Shown: in pieces, positions 7,751 to 16,610 of the stretch
Layout: every line of letters starts with the position of its first letter
Position numbering within the stretch: position 1 is the stretch's first letter
NCBI GenBank assembly: GCA_016786495.1
Contig: JAEUUJ010000005.1
Coordinates: 17,685-81,684, forward strand
From: Cyclobacteriaceae bacterium
GTDB lineage: Bacteria; Bacteroidota; Bacteroidia; Cytophagales; Cyclobacteriaceae
Reading direction: 5' to 3'
DNA: 64,000 nucleotides
Notes under the pieces: generated by a model
Told to the model about the DNA's origin: nothing
The model's input: the letters and a program-made list of their open reading frames with translations, nothing else
Databases searched by the model: none
Made by a program: the position numbers and the translations under genes

Positions 7751-8005
7751 ATGGCAAATCACAAGTCAGCAGAAAAGAAAATCCGTTCAAGCGCAGCCAA
7801 GCGTGACAAGAACCGCTACCAGCACAAAACAACCCGTACCGCGATCAAGAATTTGAAAGCCGTAACCGGTAAGTCAGAAGCAGAAGGTCAGTTGAAAACT
7901 GTTTCCGCTCAAATCGACAAGCTGGCAAAGAAGGGTGTGATCCACTGGAAAAAAGCAGCAAACCAGAAATCAAAGCTCGCTAAAGCTGTAAACAAGCTGA
8001 AGTAA
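7751..8005 (+). CDS. rpsT: 30S ribosomal protein S20
   Basis: An 84-residue, very basic, all-helical protein starting MANHKSAEKKIRSSAAKRDK, the standard S20 N-terminus. It binds 16S rRNA in the body of the small subunit. Length matches the family. It has its own -7 box at 7721 and a strong terminator at 8037, so it is a single-gene transcript as in many bacteria. Confidence 0.97.
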   Translation: MANHKSAEKKIRSSAAKRDKNRYQHKTTRTAIKNLKAVTGKSEAEGQLKTVSAQIDKLAKKGVIHWKKAANQKSKLAKAVNKLK

Positions 8006-8036
8006 GCTTTCATCGCTTTCTATAAAGTATTCAAGG

Positions 8037-8068
8037 CCCGGAGTTTTAAAACACTCCGGGTCTTTTAT
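8037..8068 (+). terminator. Rho-independent terminator after rpsT
   Basis: CCCGGAGT (8037-8044) pairs perfectly with ACTCCGGG (8053-8060) around a loop containing TTTAAAA, followed by TCTTTTATTTTT. Confidence 0.8.
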
Positions 8069-8077
8069 TTTTATACG

Positions 8078-8776
8078 ATGAACAGCAAACGCGACTTTCT
8101 CAACATTAAAGATTGGGCAGCAGAAGACAGGCCGCGTGAAAAGTTAACACTCAAAGGGAAAGCCGCACTTTCCGATGCAGAACTGATAGCCATATTGCTG
8201 GGCACAGGTACGGCCCGGCTTAGTGCCGTTGATCTCGCCAAGAATATTCTGCTGTCTGTAAACAACGACTTGAATGAACTGGCCCGACTGTCGGTCAAGG
8301 ACCTGATGAAGATAAAAGGTATCGGTGAAGCTAAGGCGATCACGGTTATCAGTGCGCTGGAACTCGGGCGAAGAAGAAAAGATTTTCACGCGGAAGAACG
8401 GCCGCGCATTATGGGATCGGCCGATGTGTATGATCTTTTGAAAGCCGATCTGTCCGATATTCCGCATGAAGCATTCTGGATAATCTTGCTCAACCGCGCT
8501 AATCGCGTAATCAAAAAGCACCAGGTGAGTCAGGGAGGCGTTGCCGGAACGGTGGCCGACCCAAAAATTATCTTTAAAGCGGCTGTGGATGAACTGGCAA
8601 GCGGGATTATTCTGGCCCATAACCACCCCTCCGGGAACCTTACCGCCAGCCAGGCCGATATTGATCTGACAAAAAAATTGAAAGAGTCGGGTAAATTGCT
8701 CGACATTCAGGTACTGGACCACGTGATCATTGCGGGCAAAACCTATTTCAGCTTTGCGGATGAGGGTCTGTTATAA
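8078..8776 (+). CDS. radC: RadC family JAB/MPN protein
   Basis: The 232-residue protein has an N-terminal helix-hairpin-helix part (residues about 10-95, VKDLMKIKGIGEAKAITVIS) and a JAB1/MPN metalloprotease-like domain (about 105-232). The JAMM zinc motif is intact: HNHPSGNLTASQAD, with a downstream Asp and the upstream Glu in AVDELASGI. The family was first linked to DNA repair, but its biochemical role is unsettled. It may share transcripts with the DUF1684 gene 3 bases downstream. Confidence 0.93.
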   Translation: MNSKRDFLNIKDWAAEDRPREKLTLKGKAALSDAELIAILLGTGTARLSAVDLAKNILLSVNNDLNELARLSVKDLMKIKGIGEAKAITVISALELGRRRKDFHAEERPRIMGSADVYDLLKADLSDIPHEAFWIILLNRANRVIKKHQVSQGGVAGTVADPKIIFKAAVDELASGIILAHNHPSGNLTASQADIDLTKKLKESGKLLDIQVLDHVIIAGKTYFSFADEGLL

Positions 8777-8779
8777 ATT

Positions 8780-9394
8780 ATGAAACCGAAAAACATCATA
8801 CTGATTATCATTGTGGCTGCCGTGGTAGCCGGCTTTTACTATTCCTTTACGGGATCGGATACAAGCGAAGCGTACGTAGCACGGATTGAACAAGTGCGAA
8901 CTGAAAAAGATAACAGCTTTCGCTCGGCCGATGATTCACCCTTTGGCGACAGCATTGAATTTACAGGCCTTCACTATTTTCCGATTGATGCACGTTACCG
9001 GGTCAACGCCAGGCTTACCGAGATCAATCCAAAAAAGCCGGTCGTGCTGCCCACAAGCGATGGTCGGGAAAAAAGTTATCTGGAATATGCTTACGCAGAG
9101 TTCACCCTTGACGGTGTACAAAACAAACTGTTGATTCTCGAGATCATGGACATGGGCCCGTATCGCGGCACGTTGTTTCTCGCGTTCGCGGATAAGACCA
9201 GCGCCAATGAAACGTACGGGGCCGGGCGGTACCTTGATGTGAAGAAAGTTCCGGGCGCAACCTCGATCACACTCGACTTTAACGAAGCCTACAATCCGTA
9301 TTGCGCGTACAACGATACCTACTCCTGCCCTTTCCCGCCGAAAGAAAACGTCCTCGCGGTTGAAATTAAAGCCGGAGAAAAAACCTATCATTGA
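8780..9394 (+). CDS. DUF1684 domain protein
   Basis: A 204-residue exported or membrane-anchored protein: an N-terminal hydrophobic segment (NIILIIIVAAVVAGFYYSF) followed by a DUF1684 domain. Family blocks include FTGLHYFPIDARYRVNARL, the TSDGREKSYLEYAYAEF stretch, YGAGRYLDV and the C-terminal DFNEAYNPYCAYNDTYSCPF with FPPKEN. The family has no assigned activity. It follows radC by 3 bases and its stop overlaps the region of the next start, so the three genes are probably one transcript. Confidence 0.85.
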   Translation: MKPKNIILIIIVAAVVAGFYYSFTGSDTSEAYVARIEQVRTEKDNSFRSADDSPFGDSIEFTGLHYFPIDARYRVNARLTEINPKKPVVLPTSDGREKSYLEYAYAEFTLDGVQNKLLILEIMDMGPYRGTLFLAFADKTSANETYGAGRYLDVKKVPGATSITLDFNEAYNPYCAYNDTYSCPFPPKENVLAVEIKAGEKTYH

Positions 9395-9396
9395 AT

Positions 9397-10371
9397 ATGA
9401 AAAAGATCATCACCCTGTTATGCATTGTTTTATCTGCCGCAGCATTTGGTCAGGTAAAACCATCTGAACTCGCCCACACATTTTCCATTGTCGCCCGTGA
9501 TGCGCGCACTGGTGAAATGGCGGTAGCGGTTCAAAGCCACTGGTTCAGCGTGGGTACAGTGGTATCGTGGGGTGAAGCTGGCGTTGGCGTTGTGGCCACA
9601 CAATCTTTCGTAAACAAATCGTTCGGCTTGCGCGGGCTTGAACTACTCAAGCAGGGAAAAACTCCGCAGGAAGCTCTTGATCTGCTCCTGAGTGATGATG
9701 CGGGCAGAGAATTCCGTCAGGTAGCTATTCTCGACACAAAAGGCCGGGTGGCTACGCATACGGGTAAGAACTGTCTGGAAGCAGCCGGTCACTTGAATGA
9801 CGAAGATTTCTCGGTTCAGGCCAACATGATGCTCAACGACAAGGTTGTTCCTGCCATGGAGAAAGCCTGGAAAGAACACGAAGCATTGCCGCTCGCGGAA
9901 CGCATGATGGAAGTGTTAAAGGCAGCACAAAAAGCAGGTGGCGATATCCGCGGCAAACAGTCGGCCGCGTTGCTCGTGGTCTCACCAACCAATACCGGCA
10001 AGCCGTGGGACGACCGCCTGATTGACCTCCGGGTAGACGATGCCAGTGATCCGATCACCGAATTATCGAGGCTGCTCAACGTATCCCGTGCGTACGAACA
10101 CATGAATCGGGGCGACCTATATGTTGAGAAAAATGAAATGGCAAAGGCGATGGATGAGTACAATGCAGCTATGAAAATGTTTCCGGCCAATCTGGAGATG
10201 CAGTACTGGACAGCCATCACCCTCGCGAACGGAAAAGAAGTTTCGAAAGCCTCCGCCATGCTGCAAAAAATCTATAAGCAGGATGCTCACTGGCGCGAAC
10301 TCACGAAACGTCTTCCCAAGGCCGGCCTGCTCACCGTATCAGACACTGAGTTGAAAGAATTAACGAAGTAG
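9397..10371 (+). CDS. DUF1028 (Ntn-hydrolase-like) secreted protein with C-terminal TPR-like region
   Basis: A signal peptide (MKKIITLLCIVLSAAAFGQ) precedes a DUF1028 domain of about 200 residues: HTFSIVARDARTGEMAVAVQ, SHWFSVGTVVSWGEAGVGVV, ATQSFVNKSFG and KQSAALLVVSP are typical blocks. Residues about 215-324 hold two or three TPR-like helical pairs (LEMQYWTAITLANGKEVSKA). DUF1028 proteins have an N-terminal-nucleophile fold but no settled substrate. The ATG at 9397 is preferred to the TTG at 9391 because it gives a standard signal peptide. Confidence 0.85.
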   Translation: MKKIITLLCIVLSAAAFGQVKPSELAHTFSIVARDARTGEMAVAVQSHWFSVGTVVSWGEAGVGVVATQSFVNKSFGLRGLELLKQGKTPQEALDLLLSDDAGREFRQVAILDTKGRVATHTGKNCLEAAGHLNDEDFSVQANMMLNDKVVPAMEKAWKEHEALPLAERMMEVLKAAQKAGGDIRGKQSAALLVVSPTNTGKPWDDRLIDLRVDDASDPITELSRLLNVSRAYEHMNRGDLYVEKNEMAKAMDEYNAAMKMFPANLEMQYWTAITLANGKEVSKASAMLQKIYKQDAHWRELTKRLPKAGLLTVSDTELKELTK

Positions 10372-10412
10372 CCGGTTGCGGTTCGCACACGTGAACCAAC
10401 TCCTAAAGGCTG

Positions 10413-10871
10413 TCAGAACTTCTGATTAAGGAGCGTTAGCAATTGCTCATTGAATTGCGGAACCTTCGCGCCCAATGCATCAAAGAACGTTTTATCGAAT
10501 GCCTCAACGGCTTTCACCGCCTGCTTAACCAGTTTCTTACCCTGATCGGTTAGCGTAACAGTTTTCGCTCGTGTGTCGGTTAAATGTTCCTGACGCTGCA
10601 GCAGCCCTTTGGTTTGAAGTGTGCGCAAAACAGTTGACGTAGTCATCGGGTCAATCTTCGTGTGCGATGATAACAAAATTTGCGTTACCTCCAGGTTATT
10701 CAGCGTAAGCCAGTGTGTGCTTGCCAACAGCACGAATTGAGAATGCGTGAGATCGAAGGGCTCTAACGCTTTCCGGATTTCGCGCTGCCAGAGATTTGTG
10801 ACCTGCCAGAGCAAAAATCCTGAACTGTCTTCGGCCTTTGCAACACTGAATGGATTATCCTTTGACTTCAT
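10413..10871 (-). CDS. MarR family transcriptional regulator
   Basis: A 152-residue winged-helix protein. The recognition region reads LEVTQILLSSHTKIDPMTTS with the preceding FVLLASTHWL helix, and the wing holds the DTRAKTVTLTDQGKKL motif typical of MarR. Dimerising helices lie at both ends. It overlaps the start of its neighbour SRPBCC gene by ATGA and is the second gene of that pair. It may repress the pair from the AT-rich gap upstream of 11287, where a 10-base direct repeat is seen. Confidence 0.9.
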   Translation of the reverse strand: MKSKDNPFSVAKAEDSSGFLLWQVTNLWQREIRKALEPFDLTHSQFVLLASTHWLTLNNLEVTQILLSSHTKIDPMTTSTVLRTLQTKGLLQRQEHLTDTRAKTVTLTDQGKKLVKQAVKAVEAFDKTFFDALGAKVPQFNEQLLTLLNQKF

Positions 10872-11287
10872 AGTGCTTTTGCAGCGCGGATCTGTTGCTG
10901 CACGTCGGCCGGCAAATTATCGACTATTTTCTGCGCAACAACTTTACGCCAAAAAAAACCGAGCGGACCGGTCACGGTGATGGTATTTGTAATTCGTAAA
11001 CCGTCAGGGGTCTGCTCAAATGTGTGCTGGTCGTACATTTTTGCTAACGGAAATCGGGTGACGTCAAGAAACATCTCATTCTCGACCGTTTCGAGAAGTT
11101 CAATTTTCACGTTGGGTCCGCCCTTGGGCCGAAGGGTAAAGAAGTTCCCTTTTTCAAAGCGCCCCTCCATCCGGGCAAACTCAATCCCGGTATCCCAAGT
11201 ATGCCAATGATTCACATCGGCAAACAGTTTCCACATTTGCTGTGCGGTAACATCTTTCGTTACCACCGAATAACTTTTTGACCACAT
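10868..11287 (-). CDS. SRPBCC (polyketide cyclase-like) protein
   Basis: A 139-residue START/SRPBCC-fold protein: VTAQQMWKLFADVNHWHTWD is the characteristic first helix after strand one, and the chain ends with the long C-terminal helix KVVAQKIVDNLPADVQQQIR. These proteins bind hydrophobic small molecules. It is the first gene of a two-gene unit with the MarR regulator, an arrangement often used for sensing and handling toxic lipophilic compounds (inference). The leader upstream is markedly AT-rich. Confidence 0.82.
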   Translation of the reverse strand: MWSKSYSVVTKDVTAQQMWKLFADVNHWHTWDTGIEFARMEGRFEKGNFFTLRPKGGPNVKIELLETVENEMFLDVTRFPLAKMYDQHTFEQTPDGLRITNTITVTGPLGFFWRKVVAQKIVDNLPADVQQQIRAAKAL

Positions 11288-11303
11288 CTTATAACAGGTT
11301 TAA

Positions 11304-11328
11304 TATAATATGTACAATTATAATATGT
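11304..11328. promoter_or_regulatory. Direct repeat TATAATATGT x2, candidate MarR operator
   Basis: TATAATATGT occurs at 11304-11313 and again at 11319-11328, a 15-base period, just upstream of the SRPBCC-marR start and containing the palindrome TGTACA. Binding by the adjacent MarR protein is inference; the repeat is direct, not the usual palindrome. Confidence 0.35.
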
Positions 11329-11440
11329 GTACTTATTATTTACAACTACCCACTCCTTTTTTTTGTGATTTTGATTCAGCCTGCCGCCAGGCATCCGTAC
11401 AACGGCATTTCAATAGCTTTCAATACAGCCCCATTTTCCT

Positions 11441-11448
11441 TACTTTTG
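11441..11448 (+). promoter_or_regulatory. pheT promoter -7 box TACTTTTG
   Basis: TACTTTTG matches TAnnTTTG exactly, 19 bases before the pheT ATG. Confidence 0.6.
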
Positions 11449-11467
11449 CTGTCTTTAAGCATTAGCA

Positions 11468-13903
11468 ATGACCATTTCCTATAACTGGCTGAAAGACTAC
11501 ATCGATATTCCGGAAACACCGGACGAATTGGGCCAGCTGTTAACCTCTACCGGGCTCGAAGTTGAACACGTAAACGCCTTTGAGACCGTAAAAGGCGGCC
11601 TGAAAGGACTGGTTATAGGCGAGGTACTCACCTGCACCAAGCATCCCAATGCCGACAAGCTCTCCCTGACAACCGTTGACGTGGGCGCGGAAAAACCGTT
11701 GTCGATCGTGTGTGGCGCAGCAAACGTGGCGGCCGGACAGAAAGTGGTTGTCGCGACCGTGGGAACCACCGTGCACCCCACCAAGGGCGAACCATTCTTG
11801 ATTAAGTCGGCCAAAATCCGGGGCGAGCAATCCGAAGGAATGATTTGTGCGGAAGATGAGATCGGTCTCGGGGAAAGTCATGCCGGAATTCTGGTTTTGA
11901 ATACCACGGCAAAAAACGGTACGCCAGCCTCAGAATATTTCAAAATCGAATCGGACTATTCACTCGAAATCGGCTTGACGCCCAACCGCGTTGATGCAGC
12001 TTCGCACATCGGTGTGGCGCGCGACATCAAAGCATCAAAAGGCAGAACGCTTAACAAACCCTCGGTTGATCAGTTTAAAAAAGACGATAGTGCCCTGACG
12101 ATCCAGGTTGAGGTAGAAAATACGTCAGCCTGCCCGAGGTATTCAGGAGTAACGCTCACCAACGTTACGGTTGGGGAGTCTCCGGCCTGGCTGAAAAACC
12201 GGCTTATTGCGATTGGTCTGACGCCCATTAATAACATCGTTGACATCACGAATTATGTATTGCATGAAACCGGTCAGCCCCTTCATGCATTTGATGCCGA
12301 TCAGATTGCAGGAAAGAAAGTGGTGGTAAAAACACTTCCGGCAGGAACGAAGTTTACTACGCTCGATAACAAAGAGCGTGAACTCACCGCCAATGATTTG
12401 ATGATCTGTTCAGGAGGCGATGGCGTATCGGCTAACGAGGCGGGAATGTGCATTGCGGGAGTATTCGGGGGCGCTAAATCCGGCATTACCGAACAGACAA
12501 AAAATGTTTTTCTGGAAAGCGCTTACTTTTCTGCGGATTACATCCGCAAGACCTCGATGTATCACGGATTAAAAACCGATGCATCCTTCCGGTTTGAGCG
12601 CGGTACCGATCCAAACGGAACGATCTACGCGTTGAAGCGCGCGGCCCTGCTCATGCAACAACTTGCAGGCGCTAAAATCTCATCGGACATCACCGACATT
12701 TATCCGGCAAAAGTTGAAAACAAAATTATCCTGGTTCGCGATAAGAATATCAACCGCCTGATCGGAAAAGTTATTCCGCGGGAAAAGGTGTTCGCCATCC
12801 TGGAGGCACTTGACATTCAGATCGCCGATAAGAAGGACGATAGTTATACGGTATCGGTTCCACCCTATCGGGTTGACGTTACGCAGGAGGCCGATATCTC
12901 AGAAGAAATTCTGCGCATTTACGGCTTGAACAACATTGAATTAAGTGAATTCGCGGGCTCGGATTTCATTGCAGAGTTTCCAGAAAAAGACATCAACAAG
13001 TTCCGGAACACCATCAGCGAAATGCTTGTGGCGAACGGATTTTACGAAATCTGGACCAATTCGTTAACCAACGCGGCCTATCAGCAAAAACACAACCTCA
13101 GGTTTGCGGGCGAGCCGGTTGAAATCCTGAACAAACTCAGCGAAGAACAAGGAATTCTGCGTCAGACGATGCTTTTTACAGGCCTCGAGGTGTGTGCACA
13201 CAATATCAACCGCAGGCAGAAAGACCTGAAGCTGTTCGAGTTTGGTAAGATCTATTTCAAAGCGAACGGAAAGTACATCGAAGAAGAGCGTCTGGCGCTG
13301 TACGTTACCGGAAACATTGAAACCGAAAACTGGCAGAACAAAACGCGCGCAACAACCTACTACGACCTGGCCCAGCATGTAACGCAAGTGATTCAAAAAT
13401 CGGGTATCGGCAACGTGAAGCAGGAGGTTGGGAAAGACCAATTGTTTGAGTACGCACTGCAACTCTCGGCCGGCAATAAAATAATCGGCACAGTAGGAAA
13501 AGTAAAACCCGCTTTATTAAAGGATTTAGGCATCAAGCAGGAAATTTTTTATGCAGAGCTACTGACGACCTTGCTTTTCAATTCGGCAAACCCTATGTTA
13601 GTTGCGCAGGAAATACCAAAGTTTCCGGAAGTAAGACGCGATTTGTCTCTGGTGTTGGATAAAGGTGTGAGCTTTGACGAAATCCGGAAAATGGTATTGA
13701 ATACAGAGAAGAGGTTGATCCGCGACATCATTGCATTTGATGTGTATGAGGGAGATAACCTTCCGGCAGGAAAAAAGGCTTACGCGCTTGGATTTACCCT
13801 GCTGGATGAGGCCAAAACCCTGACGGACGAAGAGATCGACAAAACGATGACCCGGCTGATGAACGCATTTGAGCAGACATTAGGCGCGGTTATTCGCAAA
13901 TAG
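11468..13903 (+). CDS. pheT: Phenylalanine-tRNA ligase beta subunit
   Basis: Beta subunit of the alpha2beta2 cytosolic enzyme that charges tRNA-Phe. At 811 residues the length is normal for the full bacterial form. Domains in order: N-terminal MTISYNWLKDYIDIPETPDE; a tRNA-binding (EMAP-like) domain at about 40-150 (VVGEVLTCTKHPNADKLSLT-type block); the B3/B4 editing region (LTPINNIVDITNYVLHETGQ, DASFRFERGTDP); B5; the catalytic-like core; and a C-terminal anticodon-binding FDX-ACB domain (VYEGDNLPAGKKAYALGFTL). pheS is not adjacent here, which is common in this phylum. Confidence 0.97.
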   Translation: MTISYNWLKDYIDIPETPDELGQLLTSTGLEVEHVNAFETVKGGLKGLVIGEVLTCTKHPNADKLSLTTVDVGAEKPLSIVCGAANVAAGQKVVVATVGTTVHPTKGEPFLIKSAKIRGEQSEGMICAEDEIGLGESHAGILVLNTTAKNGTPASEYFKIESDYSLEIGLTPNRVDAASHIGVARDIKASKGRTLNKPSVDQFKKDDSALTIQVEVENTSACPRYSGVTLTNVTVGESPAWLKNRLIAIGLTPINNIVDITNYVLHETGQPLHAFDADQIAGKKVVVKTLPAGTKFTTLDNKERELTANDLMICSGGDGVSANEAGMCIAGVFGGAKSGITEQTKNVFLESAYFSADYIRKTSMYHGLKTDASFRFERGTDPNGTIYALKRAALLMQQLAGAKISSDITDIYPAKVENKIILVRDKNINRLIGKVIPREKVFAILEALDIQIADKKDDSYTVSVPPYRVDVTQEADISEEILRIYGLNNIELSEFAGSDFIAEFPEKDINKFRNTISEMLVANGFYEIWTNSLTNAAYQQKHNLRFAGEPVEILNKLSEEQGILRQTMLFTGLEVCAHNINRRQKDLKLFEFGKIYFKANGKYIEEERLALYVTGNIETENWQNKTRATTYYDLAQHVTQVIQKSGIGNVKQEVGKDQLFEYALQLSAGNKIIGTVGKVKPALLKDLGIKQEIFYAELLTTLLFNSANPMLVAQEIPKFPEVRRDLSLVLDKGVSFDEIRKMVLNTEKRLIRDIIAFDVYEGDNLPAGKKAYALGFTLLDEAKTLTDEEIDKTMTRLMNAFEQTLGAVIRK

Positions 13904-13973
13904 AAAGAATTGGTGCGGTTGAGAATAAATAAAAACACTAACTAGGCCCCTGAAGCCAAGAAAAATTGTTTCC

Positions 13974-14270
13974 ATGGAACAAGACATTCTGAAAACCAAC
14001 CTGAACGGACTTGAGCGCAAACTTCTCGTGCTCATCAGCGAACACAAAAGTCTGAAAGAGGAAATCAAGAGTTTAAAAACTGAAAATCAGGAGCTTAAAT
14101 CGGGGCTGAAGAGCCGCGATGAGCAGCTTTATAATTTTAAAAATCAAATTAAAATATCTAAAATTGTAGATAATATAAATCCGGAAGACGGAAGTGTTTC
14201 GGAGCTGAAGAAGAAAGTAGACGATTACATTCGGGAAATTGACAAGTGCATTGCCTATTTGAGCCGATAA
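13974..14270 (+). CDS. Small coiled-coil protein upstream of zapA
   Basis: A 98-residue protein, almost entirely heptad-patterned helix (residues about 8-65: LISEHKSLKEEIKSLKTENQ, ELKSGLKSRDEQLYNFKNQI), with a short C-terminal tail. It has no signal peptide or membrane segment. It sits 20 bases before zapA on the same strand. Position and coiled-coil character suggest a divisome or ZapA-related partner (ZapB-like in type only); this is inference. Confidence 0.7.
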   Translation: MEQDILKTNLNGLERKLLVLISEHKSLKEEIKSLKTENQELKSGLKSRDEQLYNFKNQIKISKIVDNINPEDGSVSELKKKVDDYIREIDKCIAYLSR

Positions 14271-14290
14271 CTGACCGTAAGACTTAATTC

Positions 14291-14578
14291 ATGGACGAAC
14301 TTTCAATAAAAATCAGGATAGCCGAGCGCGAATACCCCATGAAGGTAAAACGCGATGATGAGGAACGTGTGCGGACGGCAAGCAGGCTTATCAATGAAAA
14401 ATTAAAATCTTACAAGGACCAGTTTGGAATTGACGATAAACAGGATTTACTGGCTATGGTTGCATTCGACAGTCTGGTTGAAAAGATGACTGCCGAAGAA
14501 AGCCGCCAGGGAATTGATCAAACTGTGCTCGAAAAGGTTTCGCATCTCAATCAACTCGTCTCTCAGTCTATTTTGTAA
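14291..14578 (+). CDS. zapA: Cell division protein ZapA
   Basis: ZapA cross-links FtsZ filaments at the division site. The 95-residue protein begins MDELSIKIRIAEREYPMKVK, a beta-hairpin of the ZapA globular head, followed by EERVRTASRLINEKLKSYKD and the central DKQDLLAMVAFDSLVEKM block, then a C-terminal helix. Length is typical. It lies between a coiled-coil gene and rny. Confidence 0.87.
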   Translation: MDELSIKIRIAEREYPMKVKRDDEERVRTASRLINEKLKSYKDQFGIDDKQDLLAMVAFDSLVEKMTAEESRQGIDQTVLEKVSHLNQLVSQSIL

Positions 14579-14662
14579 GGCCTCGTTCGGCCTGTTCTTC
14601 GCTTAAAAATCCTTCCTGCTGCATAAGCCTCCGGGTTATTCATAAACCCCAACTGTACCATT

Positions 14663-16231
14663 ATGCAACAGATACTTATCATAGCAATCAGCTGTACCTT
14701 CGCCACCATTTTGCTGAGCATGCTGTTTGGAAATTTCCTGTACAAACGCAAAGCCCGGAAACGTCAGGCAGCAGCCGAAGACAAAGCTGCCCTGATTCTC
14801 AAAGAGGCTGAGATTACTTCTGAAACCATCAAGAAAGATAAAATTCTTGAGGCTAAGGAGAATATCATGAAAATGAAAAGCGAGTTCGAGGAAGAAGCGA
14901 ACCGCAAGAAAAATCAGATCATCGCCAACGAGCAAAAGATCAAGCAGCGTGAGCAGCAGATCAACAAAGAACTCGAAAGCCTGAAGCGCAAAGAAGCCGA
15001 TACGGTCGAAATGCAACAAAACCTTGCCCTGCAGCTTGAAAATGTAAAGAAACGCAAGGAAGAGCTCGACAAATTCAACCAGCAAAAAGTTCAGGTCCTG
15101 GAAAGCATCTCGAAGCTTAGTGCTGAGGAAGCGAAAGATCAATTGATGGCTTCATTGAAAGAAGAGGCCCAGGCCAAAGCCAACTCGATGATCAAAGACA
15201 TTCTCGAACAAGCCAAGCTTTCAGCAACCAAAGACGCGAAGAAAATTGTGGTTGAAACCATTCAGCGCACCGCAACCGAACATGCGATCGAGAACTGTGT
15301 ATCTGTATTCAACATCGAAAGCGATGACATTAAGGGTAAGATTATCGGGCGTGAGGGACGAAATATCCGCGCCCTGGAAGCCGCTACCGGTGTGGAGATT
15401 ATCGTAGATGACACTCCGGAAGCCATTATCATTTCAGGTTTTGATCCGGTGAGAAGAGAGATTGCACGCTTGTCGCTGCACCGTCTGGTGCAAGACGGCC
15501 GTATCCACCCGGCCCGCATTGAAGAGATCGTTGCCAAAACAACAAAGAACATTGAAGACGAAATCACCGAAACCGGTGAGCGGACCGTAATCGACCTGGG
15601 CATTCACGGCCTCCACCCCGAGCTTGTGCGCATGGTGGGCCGCATGCGTTTCCGTTCGTCTTACGGTCAGAACTTATTGATGCACTCCCGCGAAGTAGCG
15701 AACCTGTGCGCCATCATGGCAAGCGAACTCGGACTCAACGTGAAACAGGCCAAGCGGGCAGGACTTCTACACGACATCGGAAAAGTGTGGCCGGAAGAAC
15801 TCGAAAAACCGCATGCAATTGTCGGCATGGAGCTTGCGCAGAAGTACAAAGAGCATCCGGTAGTGTGTAACGCAATCGGAGCACACCACGATGAGATCGA
15901 GATGACCAGTATCCTCTCGCCCATCGTTCAGGCGTGCGATGCGATCAGCGGTGCCCGTCCGGGCGCAAGACGCGAGGTGATGGAACAATACATCAAGCGT
16001 TTGCGCGACCTGGAACAACTGGCCATGAATTTCGATGGCGTTGAAAAATGTTACGCGATTCAGGCGGGTCGTGAACTGCGGGTTATCGTGGATGCTGAAA
16101 ATGTTACAGACGAACGTGCAGGTCAGCTCAGCTTCGAAATTTCACAAAAGATCGAGCGCGACATGCAATATCCGGGGCAAATTAAAGTAACCGTGATCCG
16201 CGAAATGCGGAGCGTTGCATATGCCAAATAA
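14663..16231 (+). CDS. rny: Ribonuclease Y
   Basis: RNase Y is a membrane-anchored endoribonuclease that starts mRNA decay. The 522-residue protein has all parts in order: an N-terminal membrane helix ([20 protein letters not shown]), a long coiled coil at about 35-205, a KH RNA-binding domain ([20 protein letters not shown]), and an HD domain with the metal motif LLHDIGKV and the block [11 protein letters not shown], then a C-terminal conserved region. Length and order match the family. It may be co-transcribed with zapA, 84 bases upstream. Confidence 0.96.
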   Translation: MQQILIIAISCTFATILLSMLFGNFLYKRKARKRQAAAEDKAALILKEAEITSETIKKDKILEAKENIMKMKSEFEEEANRKKNQIIANEQKIKQREQQINKELESLKRKEADTVEMQQNLALQLENVKKRKEELDKFNQQKVQVLESISKLSAEEAKDQLMASLKEEAQAKANSMIKDILEQAKLSATKDAKKIVVETIQRTATEHAIENCVSVFNIESDDIKGKIIGREGRNIRALEAATGVEIIVDDTPEAIIISGFDPVRREIARLSLHRLVQDGRIHPARIEEIVAKTTKNIEDEITETGERTVIDLGIHGLHPELVRMVGRMRFRSSYGQNLLMHSREVANLCAIMASELGLNVKQAKRAGLLHDIGKVWPEELEKPHAIVGMELAQKYKEHPVVCNAIGAHHDEIEMTSILSPIVQACDAISGARPGARREVMEQYIKRLRDLEQLAMNFDGVEKCYAIQAGRELRVIVDAENVTDERAGQLSFEISQKIERDMQYPGQIKVTVIREMRSVAYAK

Positions 16232-16239
16232 GAAAGATT

Positions 16240-16524
16240 ATGGAAATTAAGTTTGAGGAGGGTGAAACAAAAGGAGCTTTCTACATCGAAGAAGGCGGAA
16301 AGCGCGTGGCTGAAATGACGTTCAGCAAAGCGGGCGGAAACATTTTCATTATTGATCACACGCAGGTGGATGATGCATTGCGCGGAAAAAATGCTGGAAA
16401 GCAACTCGTGGAAGCTGCAGTGAACCATGCCCGCGCACATCAATACAAAATCATTCCCTTGTGTCCGTTTGCCAAATCCGTTTTTGAACGGGTCAAGGAC
16501 TTTCAGGACGTTTTAAACCAGTGA
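16240..16524 (+). CDS. Small GNAT-type N-acetyltransferase (YjdJ-like)
   Basis: A 94-residue protein of the short GCN5-related acetyltransferase group. The acetyl-CoA pyrophosphate loop is visible as VDDALRGKNAGKQLVEAAVN (the R/Q-x-x-G-x-G/A signature), followed by the last strand and helix IIPLCPFAKSVFERVKDF. The short form lacks the N-terminal helices of full GNATs. Substrate unknown. It follows rny by 8 bases, probably the same transcript. Confidence 0.85.
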   Translation: MEIKFEEGETKGAFYIEEGGKRVAEMTFSKAGGNIFIIDHTQVDDALRGKNAGKQLVEAAVNHARAHQYKIIPLCPFAKSVFERVKDFQDVLNQ

Positions 16525-16610
16525 TGGGTAAACCCTCATTGGTTTATTTCTGTTAGCATCGTGAAGGATACCGGGAACTCTGTATCCGGACATGCGGTGA
16601 AGGAGTGTCG

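Noticed and set aside
6692-7762. Long form of the S1/P1-like gene starting at 7762
   Set aside because: It would overlap the rpsT start on the opposite strand, and its extension lacks signal-peptide character; ATG 7660 heads a clean signal peptide.
14579-14662. Possible 6S-type RNA downstream of zapA
   Set aside because: The gap is only 84 bases with no long bulged hairpin; nothing supports an RNA gene.
14636-15142. Long open frame on the strand opposite rny
   Set aside because: It mirrors the low-complexity coiled-coil codons of rny and has no start context; it is a shadow.
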